In this document: positions 9,144 through 17,849 of the stretch, piece by piece | How positions within the stretch are numbered: the first letter of the stretch is position 1 | Layout of the letters: each line of letters opens with the position of its first letter | NCBI GenBank assembly: GCA_905221435.1 | Contig: CAJNDD010000016.1 | Location: forward strand, 1 to 41,464 | Length of the DNA: 41,464 bases | Source: a bacterium | Lineage (GTDB): Bacteria; Bacillota; Bacilli; Lactobacillales; Streptococcaceae | Direction of reading: 5' to 3' | The notes under the pieces: model-generated | Told to the model about the DNA's origin: nothing | Seen by the model: only the letters and a program-made list of their open reading frames with translations | The model's database searches: none | Made by a program: the position numbers and the translations under genes

Positions 9144-10835
9144 ATGAATACAAAAGAACTGATTGCTAGCGAGTTGTCTAGCGTCATTGATAGCCTGGAC
9201 CAAGAGGCTATTTTAAATTTACTGGAAACCCCTAAAAACTCAGAAATGGGAGACATCGCCTTCCCTGCTTTTTCTCTTGCAAAGGTCGAGCGTAAAGCTC
9301 CGCAAATGATCGCAGCAGATATTGCTGAAAAAATCAATAGTCAAGCCTTTGAAAAGGTTGTCGCGACTGGACCTTACGTCAACTTTTTCCTTGATAAAAG
9401 CGCTATTTCGACTCAAGTATTGCAGGATGTTATCACTGAAAAAGAGCACTATGCCGACCAAAGCATTGGCAAGCAAGAAAATATCGTTATCGATATGTCT
9501 AGTCCTAATATCGCTAAACCATTTTCTATTGGTCACCTGCGCTCAACGGTTATCGGAGATAGCTTATCACATATTTTCCAAAAGATAGGTTATCAAACGG
9601 TCAAGGTCAACCACCTAGGAGACTGGGGCAAACAGTTTGGAATGTTGATTGTTGCCTACAAGAAATGGGGAAATGAGGAAGCCGTTAAAGCGCATCCAAT
9701 CGATGAACTTCTTAAACTCTACGTTCGCATCAATGCTGAAGCTGAAAAAGATCCTAGCTTGGATGAAGAAGCACGCGAATGGTTCCGCAAACTGGAAAAT
9801 GGAGATGAGGAAGCCCTCGCTCTCTGGCAATGGTTCCGTGATGAAAGTTTAGTGGAATTCAACCGCCTATACAATGAATTGCAAGTCGAATTTGACAGCT
9901 ACAACGGGGAAGCCTTTTACAATGATAAGATGGATGCTGTTGTAGACATCCTCGCTGAAAAAGGACTTCTTGTTGAGTCAGAGGGAGCCCAAGTTGTCAA
10001 TCTTGAAAAATATGGAATTGAACATCCAGCCCTTATCAAAAAATCTGATGGTGCAACTCTCTATATCACACGCGACTTGGCTGCAGCCCTTTACCGTAAA
10101 AAGGAATACCAATTTGCAAAATCCATCTATGTTGTTGGTCAAGAGCAATCTGCCCACTTCAAACAACTCAAGGCAGTACTACAAGAGATGGGCTATGATT
10201 GGAGCCAAGACATTGTCCATGTTCCGTTTGGATTGGTAACAAAAGAAGGGAAAAAACTCTCTACTCGTAAAGGAAATGTCATCTTGCTAGAGCCTACTAT
10301 CGCTGAGGCTGTTAGTCGTGCCAAGGCCCAAATCGAAGCGAAAAATCCTGAGTTAGAAAATAAAGACCAGGTTGCCCACGCTGTTGGAGTTGGAGCTATC
10401 AAGTTCTATGATCTTAAGACCGACCGTACAAATGGATACGACTTCGACCTTGAGGCTATGGTATCCTTTGAAGGAGAAACTGGACCTTACGTTCAATACG
10501 CCTACGCTCGTATCCAATCTATCTTGCGCAAAGCCGATTTCAAACCAGATGCAGCTGGCAACTACAGCTTGAACAATGCTGAAAGCTGGGAAATCATTAA
10601 ACTACTCCAAGACTTCCCACGTATTATCAATCGTGCAGCAGATAACTTTGAACCTTCTATCATTGCGAAATTTGCGATTAGTTTGGCTCAAGCCTTTAAC
10701 AAATATTATGCACATACACGTATCCTAGATGAAAGTCCTGAGCGCGACAGTCGTCTAGCCCTTAGCTACGCAACCGCAGTCGTTCTCAAAGAAGCTCTTC
10801 GTTTGCTCGGAGTAGAAGCGCCGGAGAAGATGTAA
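9144..10835 (+). CDS. argS: Arginyl-tRNA synthetase
   Basis: Class I synthetase charging tRNA-Arg (563 aa). The catalytic signature appears as FSIGHLRST (HIGH-type) near residue 130, and the KMSKS-type loop as [10 protein letters not shown]. An N-terminal additional domain (about 1-100) and a C-terminal DALR anticodon-binding domain (about 440-563) are present. The start follows AAAAAGGAGCCCTT. No T-box leader is visible; the upstream region is short and shared with argR. The stop is followed by the hairpin-cassette array rather than a normal terminator. Confidence 0.95.
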   Translation: MNTKELIASELSSVIDSLDQEAILNLLETPKNSEMGDIAFPAFSLAKVERKAPQMIAADIAEKINSQAFEKVVATGPYVNFFLDKSAISTQVLQDVITEKEHYADQSIGKQENIVIDMSSPNIAKPFSIGHLRSTVIGDSLSHIFQKIGYQTVKVNHLGDWGKQFGMLIVAYKKWGNEEAVKAHPIDELLKLYVRINAEAEKDPSLDEEAREWFRKLENGDEEALALWQWFRDESLVEFNRLYNELQVEFDSYNGEAFYNDKMDAVVDILAEKGLLVESEGAQVVNLEKYGIEHPALIKKSDGATLYITRDLAAALYRKKEYQFAKSIYVVGQEQSAHFKQLKAVLQEMGYDWSQDIVHVPFGLVTKEGKKLSTRKGNVILLEPTIAEAVSRAKAQIEAKNPELENKDQVAHAVGVGAIKFYDLKTDRTNGYDFDLEAMVSFEGETGPYVQYAYARIQSILRKADFKPDAAGNYSLNNAESWEIIKLLQDFPRIINRAADNFEPSIIAKFAISLAQAFNKYYAHTRILDESPERDSRLALSYATAVVLKEALRLLGVEAPEKM

Positions 10836-10841
10836 ATCGCC

Positions 10842-11202
10842 AAAGTTACTTGATTGCAGAGCAATCTAAGTAACTAACGCCAAATCCTATTCGGACTTTG
10901 GCTAGGCGCTTCACTAGTTTTAGGACATAAATATGATCGATTTATGTCCTAAAACGTCGTAATCTTAAAGTTACTGGAACTAAAGCTCCTAATTGCTAGA
11001 CGCTAGCCGCTTATATGCGGACTAGCTAACTGCTTCACTAGTCATGGGCTCTAAATATAATCGATTTAGAACCCATGACGTCGTAACTATGGTGATTTGG
11101 CTAGGCGCTTCACTAATTCACCTAACCAAATAATATCGATTTGGTTAGGCTCATGTCGTAATCTTTTAAATTACTTGAAAGCAATCCGAACGATTGAGCA
11201 AA
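10842..11202 (+). repeat. Array of three structure-conserved hairpin cassettes
   Basis: Gene-free 453-base stretch between argS and the next gene. Three cassettes share the exact layout CTTCACTA, 16-base arm, 7-base loop ending ATCG, complementary 16-base arm, GTCGTAA. Arms lie at 10917-10932/10940-10955 (16 of 16 paired), 11041-11056/11064-11079 (15 of 16) and 11116-11131/11139-11154 (13 of 16). Apart from the AAAT/ATTT next to the loop, stem sequences differ between cassettes while pairing is kept. Cassettes 1 and 2 are each preceded by another hairpin (10879-10902 and about 11005-11026) and by AAAGTTACT (10842, 10967); a related AAATTACTT follows cassette 3. A 13-bp hairpin opens the region (10844-10875). 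No ORF fits. It matches none of BOX, RUP or SPRITE as I remember them. Confidence 0.75.
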
Positions 11203-11288
11203 ATAACATTTATATTTTGTTCGGCATTGTAGCATTTCAATGAAACAATTTATTCACTTTTACTATTTATCACACTGGGAGATTCCTT

Positions 11289-11534
11289 ATGAGCCAATAT
11301 GCTTATATCCTCGTTGTACTTAGCTTAGTTTTCCTTTTTCTGCTCAATAAGTACGAGAAGGAAAGACTTCAAAGACTTTACCAAGAGCAACTCTTGAAGG
11401 ACGAGACATTTAGGTCTGACATCAAAGAGAAAATTCACACGACTGAAAATATCAATGATGTCATTGCACATATCAATAAAACTTACCATCTGGGAATGTT
11501 GCTCTCAAAAGACGTCACAGATCAATTGAAATAA
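11289..11534 (+). CDS. Small membrane-anchored protein of unknown function
   Basis: 81 aa. Residues about 5-21 form one hydrophobic segment (YILVVLSLVFLFLL) followed by positively charged KYEKERLQR, giving an N-out, C-in type anchor. The remainder is a charged, probably helical cytoplasmic domain (22-81). The start follows GGGAG at a suitable distance and a terminator follows, so it looks like a real monocistronic gene. I do not recognise the family. It sits between the hairpin array and the Nramp-like transporter gene, which has its own promoter. Confidence 0.7.
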   Translation: MSQYAYILVVLSLVFLFLLNKYEKERLQRLYQEQLLKDETFRSDIKEKIHTTENINDVIAHINKTYHLGMLLSKDVTDQLK

Positions 11535-11537
11535 TCA

Positions 11538-11567
11538 AAATCCGAGAAGCTTTCTTATCGGATTTTT
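11538..11567 (+). terminator. Terminator of the 81-aa gene
   Basis: AAATCCGA and TCGGATTT pair around an 11-base loop, continuing into a T-run (GATTTTTTAG), 4-5 bases after the stop codon. Confidence 0.8.
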
Positions 11568-11616
11568 TAGCCTTAACTATATTCTCCTTGGAGAAATTTC
11601 ATTAATGCATGTAAAG

Positions 11617-11708
11617 TTTTCTGTAATTTTCTGTGTTTTTTCAAAATATTCTTGCATTTCCTTTAAGTTTTTTGTAGAATAGTAGCTATCTATTCAGATT
11701 ATTCTGAA
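11617..11708 (+). promoter_or_regulatory. Promoter and candidate operators of the Nramp-like gene
   Basis: -35 TTGCAT (11652-11657), 17-base spacer, -10 TAGAAT (11675-11680). Upstream is a direct repeat TTTTCTGT at 11617-11624 and 11627-11634 (period 10). Downstream, in the leader, lies the perfect inverted repeat TTCAGA-TTAT-TCTGAA (11693-11708). Both could bind regulators; their identity is unknown. Confidence 0.55.
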
Positions 11709-11732
11709 AATTCAAAAATAGGAGTGTTTATT

Positions 11733-12995
11733 ATGTCACAAGTTACGTTATCAAACCAGTCAACCTGGGCAAGCAAACTAAAGGCAATGGGGCCAGGAAT
11801 CCTAATGGCTTCTGCTGCCGTTGGAGGTTCTCACATTGTATCCTCTACTCAAGCTGGTGGTTCTTATGGTTGGTCACTACTCCTCTTGGTTATCTTGGCC
11901 AATGTTTTTAAATATCCATTTTTCCGTTTTGGTGCCGAATATACTGCCGACACTGGCAAAACCTTGGTGGAAGGCTATGCTGAAAAAGGAAAACTCTATC
12001 TCTGGATTTTCTTTGTCCTCAATGTTTTCTCTGCTATGGTCAATACAGCTGGAGTCGCTATCCTTTGCTCAGCTATCATCGCTAGCGCTTTTCCAATAAT
12101 TGGTCTTAGCATCACTCAATGGTCCCTTATCCTTGTTGCAGTCATTTGGGCTATGCTACTCTTTGGTGGCTATAAACTATTGGATGGTATGGCAAAATGG
12201 ATTATGTCTGCTTTGACCATTGCAACAGTTCTTGCAGTTATCATTGCAGCAATTAAGCATCCTGAATACAGCTCTGATTTTGTCGAAAAGACACCTTGGC
12301 AAATGGCGGCCCTCCCTTTCATCGTTTCCCTCTTAGGATGGATGCCTGCCCCTATTGAAATTTCAGCCATCAATTCACTCTGGTCTGCTGAAAAGAAAAA
12401 GACCGTCAACTTTAATACAGCGGACGCTCTTTTCGACTTTAACGTTGGTTACATTGGAACTGCTATCCTAGCTGTATTCTTCGTGGCACTAGGAGCACTG
12501 ATTCAGTATCCTACAGGACAGGCAGTTGAAGCCGCTTCAGCCAAATACATCTCTCAATTTGTGGGTATGTATGCCTCTGTTCTTGGAGAATGGTCCCGTT
12601 ATTTGATTACCTTTATCGCCTTTCTTTGTATCTTTGGAACAGTGATTACTGTTATTGATGGTTACTCTCGTGTCAATCAGGAATCGCTGCGACTCTTGAT
12701 TCGTCAAAAAGAGGATTCTCGCAAATCTTTGAACATCTGGATGACCCTCACAGCTATTATCGGTATCGTCATCATCAAGTTCTTTGCTGGACAAGTTTCC
12801 ACCATGCTTCGCTTTGCCATGATTGGTTCTTTCCTGACAACACCATTCTTCGCTCTTTTGAACTATGTATTGGTGACACGTGAGAATAAAAATCTTCCTT
12901 CCTGGCTAAAACTCCTTGCTATCGCAGGATTGATTTTCCTCTTTGGCTTTGCTATTTTCTTTATCTATGCACTTGCCATCGGAAAAGCAGGATAG
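11733..12995 (+). CDS. Nramp-like (SLC11-related) transporter lacking the DPGN metal motif
   Basis: Polytopic membrane protein (420 aa, about 11 helices). The first helix opens GPGILMASAAVGG, the Nramp pattern. At the position of the metal-binding Asp-Pro-Gly-Asn motif it has Gly-Gly-Ser-His, and the helix-6 Met-Pro-His motif reads Met-Pro-Ala. The fold is therefore that of Nramp transporters, but the substrate may not be manganese or iron. Nramp-related families that carry magnesium or aluminium also lack these residues. The start at 11733 follows ATAGGAG; the upstream in-frame GTG at 11724 overlaps that site. Single gene with its own promoter and terminator. Confidence 0.8.
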   Translation: MSQVTLSNQSTWASKLKAMGPGILMASAAVGGSHIVSSTQAGGSYGWSLLLLVILANVFKYPFFRFGAEYTADTGKTLVEGYAEKGKLYLWIFFVLNVFSAMVNTAGVAILCSAIIASAFPIIGLSITQWSLILVAVIWAMLLFGGYKLLDGMAKWIMSALTIATVLAVIIAAIKHPEYSSDFVEKTPWQMAALPFIVSLLGWMPAPIEISAINSLWSAEKKKTVNFNTADALFDFNVGYIGTAILAVFFVALGALIQYPTGQAVEAASAKYISQFVGMYASVLGEWSRYLITFIAFLCIFGTVITVIDGYSRVNQESLRLLIRQKEDSRKSLNIWMTLTAIIGIVIIKFFAGQVSTMLRFAMIGSFLTTPFFALLNYVLVTRENKNLPSWLKLLAIAGLIFLFGFAIFFIYALAIGKAG

Positions 12996-13006
12996 TATAT
13001 AAAATG

Positions 13007-13029
13007 GCACCCTTACGGGGGTGCTTTTT
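13007..13029 (+). terminator. Terminator of the Nramp-like gene
   Basis: GCACCC and GGGTGC pair around TTACGG and are followed by TTTTTG on the plus strand. Confidence 0.85.
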
Positions 13030-13036
13030 GCATACT

Positions 13037-13062
13037 CAAAAGCAGTTGAAAATCTCAACTGC
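13037..13062 (-). terminator. Terminator of nrdI
   Basis: On the minus strand GCAGTTGA and TCAACTGC form an 8-bp stem with a 5-base loop, then TTTTGAG, about 15 bases past the nrdI stop. Confidence 0.7.
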
Positions 13063-13076
13063 CCCTCAGTACTACT

Positions 13077-13547
13077 TTATTTTTCTGTTTCTAACTCATA
13101 CAAGTCCGCGATAATCGCTGCGACTTTTTTAATATCTCCCAGCATACCACGCATTTCAAAGTCTGCTAGGACCGGGAAGCCAAAGCGCTGGCTGTACTGC
13201 TTGGCTGTCAGGCAGTATTGATTGTTAAAATTGCGATTACCGGAACCCACTACCCCAAAACACTTACTAGCATTGTCTCCATAGGCGATAAAGTCGCCCA
13301 CTGGAGTCGTAAGAATCTCAACATCGCCGTTATCAACGCCATTTCCACCTTCTAGATAAGTTGGTAAAAAGGCGACATAGGGATGTTCCATTTCAAAGAA
13401 TTCTTGACCTTCCTTGACCAAGTCCTTGATATGGATTTTTTGGACCTCAATCCCTTCATACTGGGACAAGAGATAATCCTTGAGCCGGGTTACAAAACTC
13501 TCTGTATTCCCGCTCAAACTGATATAGACTAAGAATATTTTTTTCAT
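13077..13547 (-). CDS. nrdI: NrdI-type flavoprotein
   Basis: Flavodoxin-like FMN protein (156 aa). NrdI proteins supply the oxidant that assembles the dimanganese-tyrosyl cofactor of class Ib ribonucleotide reductase. The phosphate-binding loop SLSGNTESF (about 10-18), the central [11 protein letters not shown] segment and [15 protein letters not shown] carry the expected flavin-contact positions. No nrdE, nrdF or nrdH is next to it, so it is a stand-alone copy, as I recall for the pneumococcal counterpart. Its start follows GAGGTCATC. A terminator of the upstream gene separates them. Confidence 0.88.
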   Translation of the reverse strand: MKKIFLVYISLSGNTESFVTRLKDYLLSQYEGIEVQKIHIKDLVKEGQEFFEMEHPYVAFLPTYLEGGNGVDNGDVEILTTPVGDFIAYGDNASKCFGVVGSGNRNFNNQYCLTAKQYSQRFGFPVLADFEMRGMLGDIKKVAAIIADLYELETEK

Positions 13548-13570
13548 GATGACCTCGATTTTTATGTTTA

Positions 13571-13611
13571 AAATATTAAAAGAACTACCAAGATTGTAAC
13601 TTGATAGTTCT
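13571..13611 (-). terminator. Terminator of the 177-aa membrane protein gene
   Basis: On the minus strand AGAACTATCAAG pairs with CTTGGTAGTTCT (12 pairs including one G-U) around a 7-base loop, followed by TTTAATATTTT. Confidence 0.85.
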
Positions 13612-13624
13612 CTTTTGTCAATAC

Positions 13625-14158
13625 TTAGGCAACTTCCTCTGCTTCGACTTCCTCAGCCAAATCCTTTTGTTGGCGCCACATCTTGTAAAAGACTAATGCT
13701 AAAAAGAGGATATTAATGATGATGAACAAAATATTTGTTCCTTGTGCTAATGCTCCCATTCCTAAGCCGAAGGTAGTATCTTTGATTAATTGAACTGCAT
13801 CTTGAACGTTCATATAGCTATAAACCAAACCAACAATAGCTAGTAGAACATAGCCAATATAAGCATAGTTTGCGAATTGCACATTTTTACGTACTAGAAA
13901 TACAAAGGCTACTACAACTAGAATTGCAGATAAGACAATCAACAACGTATTAAAAATAGAGTGTGATGACGCTGTTACTTGGTAAGTATAGTTGACTGTG
14001 TCTTCTAATTGCTGGGCAGTAAGCGTCCCGCTATTCGCCAGGCTCGCACGAAGCACATCTTTACTTGGCAATGGACTCAAGATTCCAAATAATGACATAG
14101 ATGAAATGAGGGCTGATAGGACTAACAAGACCCAAAGATAAATAGGATTCTTTTTCAT
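13625..14158 (-). CDS. Four-helix membrane protein of unknown function
   Basis: 177 aa with predicted membrane helices near 8-30, 65-88, 96-120 and 143-162, a short extracytoplasmic loop between the first two, and an acidic C-terminus (EEVEAEEVA). I do not recognise the family. The start at 14158 follows ATGGAGGAAAAC, and the upstream in-frame ATG overlaps that ribosome site. It has its own promoter (-35 TTGTAT 14208-14213, 17 bases, -10 TATAAT 14185-14190 with TGC), so it can be expressed apart from the two-component genes directly upstream. From memory, a homologue sits at the same place in pneumococcus. Confidence 0.75.
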   Translation of the reverse strand: MKKNPIYLWVLLVLSALISSMSLFGILSPLPSKDVLRASLANSGTLTAQQLEDTVNYTYQVTASSHSIFNTLLIVLSAILVVVAFVFLVRKNVQFANYAYIGYVLLAIVGLVYSYMNVQDAVQLIKDTTFGLGMGALAQGTNILFIIINILFLALVFYKMWRQQKDLAEEVEAEEVA

Positions 14159-14184
14159 GTTTTCCTCCATAAGATATTTTGAAC

Positions 14185-14213
14185 ATTATAGCATTTTTTG
14201 TACAGAAATACAA
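14185..14213 (-). promoter_or_regulatory. Promoter of the 177-aa membrane protein gene
   Basis: -35 TTGTAT, 17-base spacer, extended -10 TGC-TATAAT on the minus strand, just past the response-regulator stop codon. Confidence 0.75.
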
Positions 14214-14216
14214 CTT

Positions 14217-15503
14217 TTACAAGCTGGTTTCAACTTGTTTCCGATAAGCTTTCGGTGATTTTCCGCACAATTTACGGAAAACCTTATAGAAATATCCAAC
14301 ATTACTGTAGCCAACTGCATAGCAAATATCTTCGATGCTATCACTGGTCGACAGTAAGAGTTGCTGCGCTGCCTTAATTCGCTGTTTATTGAGCAATTCC
14401 GCAAAAGTCGAGTTGGTTTCCCTCTTGATCAGCTGACCGAGATAGACAGGATTGATAAAGAGATCCTTGCTAATATCCTTAAGTGAGAGCTCTTTCTGAT
14501 AATCACGCCCAATCACCTCCAGAACGCTCACCACATTTTCATTCATGCGGTACTGGCCAAAAAACTTGGTCAAAGTTTCTTTGATATAGGCAACCAATTC
14601 TTCAAAGGTGTTAATGGCATGGATAGCTTTGACAATCTCGGTCATATCATCTGCTTTTAGGTGTTCAAATAAATGAAAGACATCCATGACAAACTGAGTG
14701 AAGAGCTGCTTCGTGATGGCCACGCGCGGGGTATTCTCCAAGACGACCTTCTCTAGCAAGGTTAATTCTTCGATGATTTGATTGATATTCCCTTGGATAA
14801 TCACCCGATAAATCGGCTCGTAATAAGCAAACAAACTTTCGGATTTTTCTAGATTAACAGAACCGTAGAAGAGGGCTTTTTCAGCGTTGATCTTCCAATT
14901 CTCAAAGGACTGCTGGTAGGGTGCTTCAAATGGTGTCACGACGATGCCATCGAGCGGTTGATCAGAGATGAAAATCTGCCAATCTTGCCCCAAAACATAG
15001 TAAGGAATGGTAAAAGAACCTTGCTTTTCCTTGGATAGACCAATCCACCAGCTGTCTTTACCTGACAGGTAGTTCGTAAATCCTGTCTCATCCAATTCTT
15101 GACTGAGGGTCTGACTTTGTTCCACCTTTTCCTGAAGCTGTCGCGCAATCTTTTCTAATAAATGGCCCAACTCCACCTTGTCTACTGGTTTGACCAGATA
15201 ATCCACGACACTAAGGTTCATGGCTTTTTTAACGTACTCAAACTCCTGATAACCAGACAGCAAGATATAATAGGTATCTGGAAGTAGCTCTTTCATTTCC
15301 CTAATCATCTCAAGTCCGGTCTTATCTGGCATATTGACATCGGAAATGACCACATCTACTGGATTTTTCTTAACATAGTCCAAAGCATCATCTGCGTGAT
15401 TAGCTGTTGCGACGACTTGCATATCCCATTTTTCAAAGGGGATTAATCGCTTGAGCCCCTCTGTCACCATGTACTCATCGTCTACTAATAAAACTTTATA
15501 CAT
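14217..15503 (-). CDS. yesN: AraC-type response regulator (YesN-like, RR07)
   Basis: 428 aa. The N-terminal receiver domain (about 1-120) has acidic residues in LLVDDE, the phospho-acceptor Asp in VVISDVNMPDKTG, Ser/Thr in YILLSGY and Lys in DYLVKPVDK. The central region (about 130-310) is variable. The C-terminal AraC double helix-turn-helix (about 325-428) ends with SIEDICYAVGYSNVGYFYKV. It begins 11 bases after the kinase gene, preceded by AAAGGGTAGAA. The matching pneumococcal pair (TCS07) has been reported to control host-glycan utilisation genes. Confidence 0.92.
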   Translation of the reverse strand: MYKVLLVDDEYMVTEGLKRLIPFEKWDMQVVATANHADDALDYVKKNPVDVVISDVNMPDKTGLEMIREMKELLPDTYYILLSGYQEFEYVKKAMNLSVVDYLVKPVDKVELGHLLEKIARQLQEKVEQSQTLSQELDETGFTNYLSGKDSWWIGLSKEKQGSFTIPYYVLGQDWQIFISDQPLDGIVVTPFEAPYQQSFENWKINAEKALFYGSVNLEKSESLFAYYEPIYRVIIQGNINQIIEELTLLEKVVLENTPRVAITKQLFTQFVMDVFHLFEHLKADDMTEIVKAIHAINTFEELVAYIKETLTKFFGQYRMNENVVSVLEVIGRDYQKELSLKDISKDLFINPVYLGQLIKRETNSTFAELLNKQRIKAAQQLLLSTSDSIEDICYAVGYSNVGYFYKVFRKLCGKSPKAYRKQVETSL

Positions 15504-15514
15504 TTCTACCCTTT

Positions 15515-17161
15515 CTATTCATCCTGGATAGTGATATGGTAACGAACACCTTCTTGTTCAGCTGACTCTACACTGATTTGGTAGCGATCCCCAAAGTAGA
15601 GAACAAAGCGTTCGTGTACATTTACTATTCCAATTGATTGCCGCTCCCCACTATAGCTTGCCTCGTGTTCAAAACTTCGTTGAGCTAATTTTTCTTGCAA
15701 GCTAGCTAGTTTCTCAGCGGGCATTCCCCGACCATTGTCTTCCACTAGAATTTCAACGAAGCCTTGGCCCTTCAAGGCTTTGATACTGATGACATTATCC
15801 GTTCTGCGATGGTCAACACCATGGGCAAAGTAGTTTTCTACTAATGGTTGGAGTGTAAATTTTGGAATCCTCATTTCTTCCAATTCTGGTGCGATCTTGA
15901 AACCATAGGCAATGGATTTAGGATAACGTACCATACAGAGATAGCTATATTTTCGGCAAAATTCCAACTCTTGCTTTAACGTCGTTTCCCGCTCGTCGGA
16001 GATATTGTTGCGTAACAAGCTACTAAATTCATAGATAATATCTGCCAGTTCATCCTGACTTTGCATGACGGCATACATCCGTAAAAACTCCAGAGTATTG
16101 TACATAAAGTGAGGATTGATTTGAGCCTGCAGGGCTCGCATATTGGCATCTTTTTGACTGAGCTCTAGCTGATAGATATCGTGGATATTTTTTTCCAGGC
16201 GATCCAACATATCATTGGTTGTTTCTGCAATGAGAAGCAACTCTTGGTCTTTTTCAGAGGTATCAATTCGAAGGCCTTCTTCCCCTTGAGCAATCACCTC
16301 GATCGAATCTACTAGGTCTACGACCTGCTTTTGGTAATTTGAAAAAGTCTGTCTAAGGGTCACGTACAAAATAATGATAAAGAGAATACTTAGCCCAATA
16401 ATGACAGCTGAACTCGTCAAAGTTCCTGTAAGGACAAAATTTTTAGGAACAGCAACTCGAACCTGATAACCGTGAGAGGTGACACCCACAAACCAGTTTT
16501 CTCGCTCGGCTGAGACCTTCTCCCCAATATGGAACATCTCGGTCTCAAAAGGCGAAGTTACTGTTACAGCCATTGGGATATGGCCCCGAGTATTGTCAAT
16601 AGCGCCATGTAAAACATCTGGGGATAGGGAGATATAGATCACTCCTAAATCCTTGTCAGACACAGGATCGGAAACAGGAATGGCAAAACTATTGGCTGTC
16701 GGCTTAAAATCCTCCGCAGGAATTTTCTCTCCACTGCGTTTTTCTCTAGTCGAAACATAGACTTCCTTGTAGTCCTGAAGAACAATAGCCACTCCAGTCA
16801 CAAAATCATTTCGAACATAGAGGTCATCAATATTTTCATACAGGGAAACCGATATATAAGGCGAAGTTTTACGCTCTAATTGCCAATAGAAATAGTCTGG
16901 TGTGCTGAGACTGAAATACTTGTAAATCCCTTCGATGCGGGCCTGATTTTCAACCAAAGACTGAGCAAGTTGGGTTGACTCTCTGTGATAGTATTCCACT
17001 TCACTCACTGTCCGAGTGGTCACACGTTCTGCAACCCGTTGGGCCTCTTTCTCACGTGAATCCCAGTCAGCATACGATAACATAATCGCAAAACTGGCAA
17101 TGACCACGATCATGACCAAACTATAAATCCGTAAAAGAGAGTGAAGCCAAAACTGCTTCAT
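15515..17161 (-). CDS. yesM: Sensor histidine kinase (YesM-like, HK07)
   Basis: 548 aa. A membrane helix (about 10-32), a large extracytoplasmic sensor region (about 33-270), a second helix (about 275-298) and a HAMP-like linker precede the His_kinase domain. The phospho-acceptor histidine lies in LQAQINPHFMYNTLEF, followed by the ATPase motifs LQPLVENYFAHG and VEDNGRGMP. The start at 17161 lies one base after the yesL stop without a strong ribosome site, which indicates translational coupling. An upstream in-frame ATG at 17185 would overlap yesL and lacks a ribosome site too. Operon order is yesL, yesM, yesN. Confidence 0.9.
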   Translation of the reverse strand: MKQFWLHSLLRIYSLVMIVVIASFAIMLSYADWDSREKEAQRVAERVTTRTVSEVEYYHRESTQLAQSLVENQARIEGIYKYFSLSTPDYFYWQLERKTSPYISVSLYENIDDLYVRNDFVTGVAIVLQDYKEVYVSTREKRSGEKIPAEDFKPTANSFAIPVSDPVSDKDLGVIYISLSPDVLHGAIDNTRGHIPMAVTVTSPFETEMFHIGEKVSAERENWFVGVTSHGYQVRVAVPKNFVLTGTLTSSAVIIGLSILFIIILYVTLRQTFSNYQKQVVDLVDSIEVIAQGEEGLRIDTSEKDQELLLIAETTNDMLDRLEKNIHDIYQLELSQKDANMRALQAQINPHFMYNTLEFLRMYAVMQSQDELADIIYEFSSLLRNNISDERETTLKQELEFCRKYSYLCMVRYPKSIAYGFKIAPELEEMRIPKFTLQPLVENYFAHGVDHRRTDNVISIKALKGQGFVEILVEDNGRGMPAEKLASLQEKLAQRSFEHEASYSGERQSIGIVNVHERFVLYFGDRYQISVESAEQEGVRYHITIQDE

Positions 17162-17162
17162 T

Positions 17163-17777
17163 CTATTTTGTCGCCAATTTTTCATGGATACTTTCATAAA
17201 TAGGTTCCAACATATCACTGATAAAGAAATGCCACATTCCAATTCCTACAAAAAAGAGCAAGGCAGGCATATAATAACCAACTCCTACAAGGAGAGCAGA
17301 CCCGAGTAAAACCTTGGCAATCGCAGGTAAGCTCATAAAAATCCCTATAAGGGACAGTTTCAAGGTATTTTGGTAGGATAAATCAAAGTACACCTGAAGT
17401 TTCAAGGACACAGTATAGGCTAGAAAGACAAGAGCAACTACAAGGACGTTGAGAAAGGTCGCCAAGAGGTGGAAAATCGTCTGGTGGGGCAATTGAACTA
17501 GAAGATACAAACCATAAACTAGGACAAGATCCACAAACACAAAACTATAGAAAGCCAGATTGCTCTTGACAAAATTGCTCTTATACAATTCCCAAGCTTC
17601 CTTCAAATGGTAGGCTCGATAGGTATAACCATGCTCCCCATACAAACTCATAAGAGTTGCACTAGCTGGTGCCAAACCAAATACCACTCCTCCTGCTAGT
17701 GTTAATAGCCAGAAATAAGCCGTCGCCATCATTCCCAAAAAGATACGATCAAAGACGAATTCTAGAAATTTTCCCAT
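17163..17777 (-). CDS. yesL: YesL / DUF624 family membrane protein
   Basis: 204 aa with about five membrane helices. The N-terminal GKFLEFVFDRIFLGMMATAYFWLLT and the PASATLMSLYGEHGYTYRAYH segment match the YesL (DUF624) pattern found beside YesMN two-component systems and carbohydrate ABC transporters. The molecular role is unknown; a helper role in sensing is inferred from context. The start follows AAGGAGAGTAGC. It is the first gene of the sensory operon and its promoter carries a cre-like site. Confidence 0.85.
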   Translation of the reverse strand: MGKFLEFVFDRIFLGMMATAYFWLLTLAGGVVFGLAPASATLMSLYGEHGYTYRAYHLKEAWELYKSNFVKSNLAFYSFVFVDLVLVYGLYLLVQLPHQTIFHLLATFLNVLVVALVFLAYTVSLKLQVYFDLSYQNTLKLSLIGIFMSLPAIAKVLLGSALLVGVGYYMPALLFFVGIGMWHFFISDMLEPIYESIHEKLATK

Positions 17778-17806
17778 GCTACTCTCCTTAAACTAACGAT
17801 GTAACT

Positions 17807-17832
17807 ATTATATCATATTTCAAACGTTTTCA
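17807..17832 (-). promoter_or_regulatory. yesL promoter with catabolite-responsive (cre-like) element
   Basis: Minus-strand -10 TATAAT at 17807-17812. Just upstream TGAAAACGTTTGAA (17819-17832) matches the CcpA consensus TGWAANCGNTNWCA at 12 of 14 positions and covers the space where the -35 should be. This predicts CcpA repression of yesL-yesM-yesN. Confidence 0.55.
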
Positions 17833-17849
17833 AAAATATAGAACTCCCA

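Noticed and set aside
10842..11202. CRISPR array
   Set aside because: Units have conserved flanks around variable palindromes rather than identical repeats with unique spacers, unit spacing is irregular (124 and 75 bases), and no cas genes are present.
10836..11288. rRNA or tRNA cluster in the gene-poor stretch
   Set aside because: No cloverleaf pattern, T-loop GTTC consensus or CCA end; the hairpins do not fit tRNA geometry.
15515..17242. 575-aa histidine kinase starting inside yesL
   Set aside because: The first 27 residues overlap yesL in another frame, with no ribosome site; 17161 is better placed for coupling.
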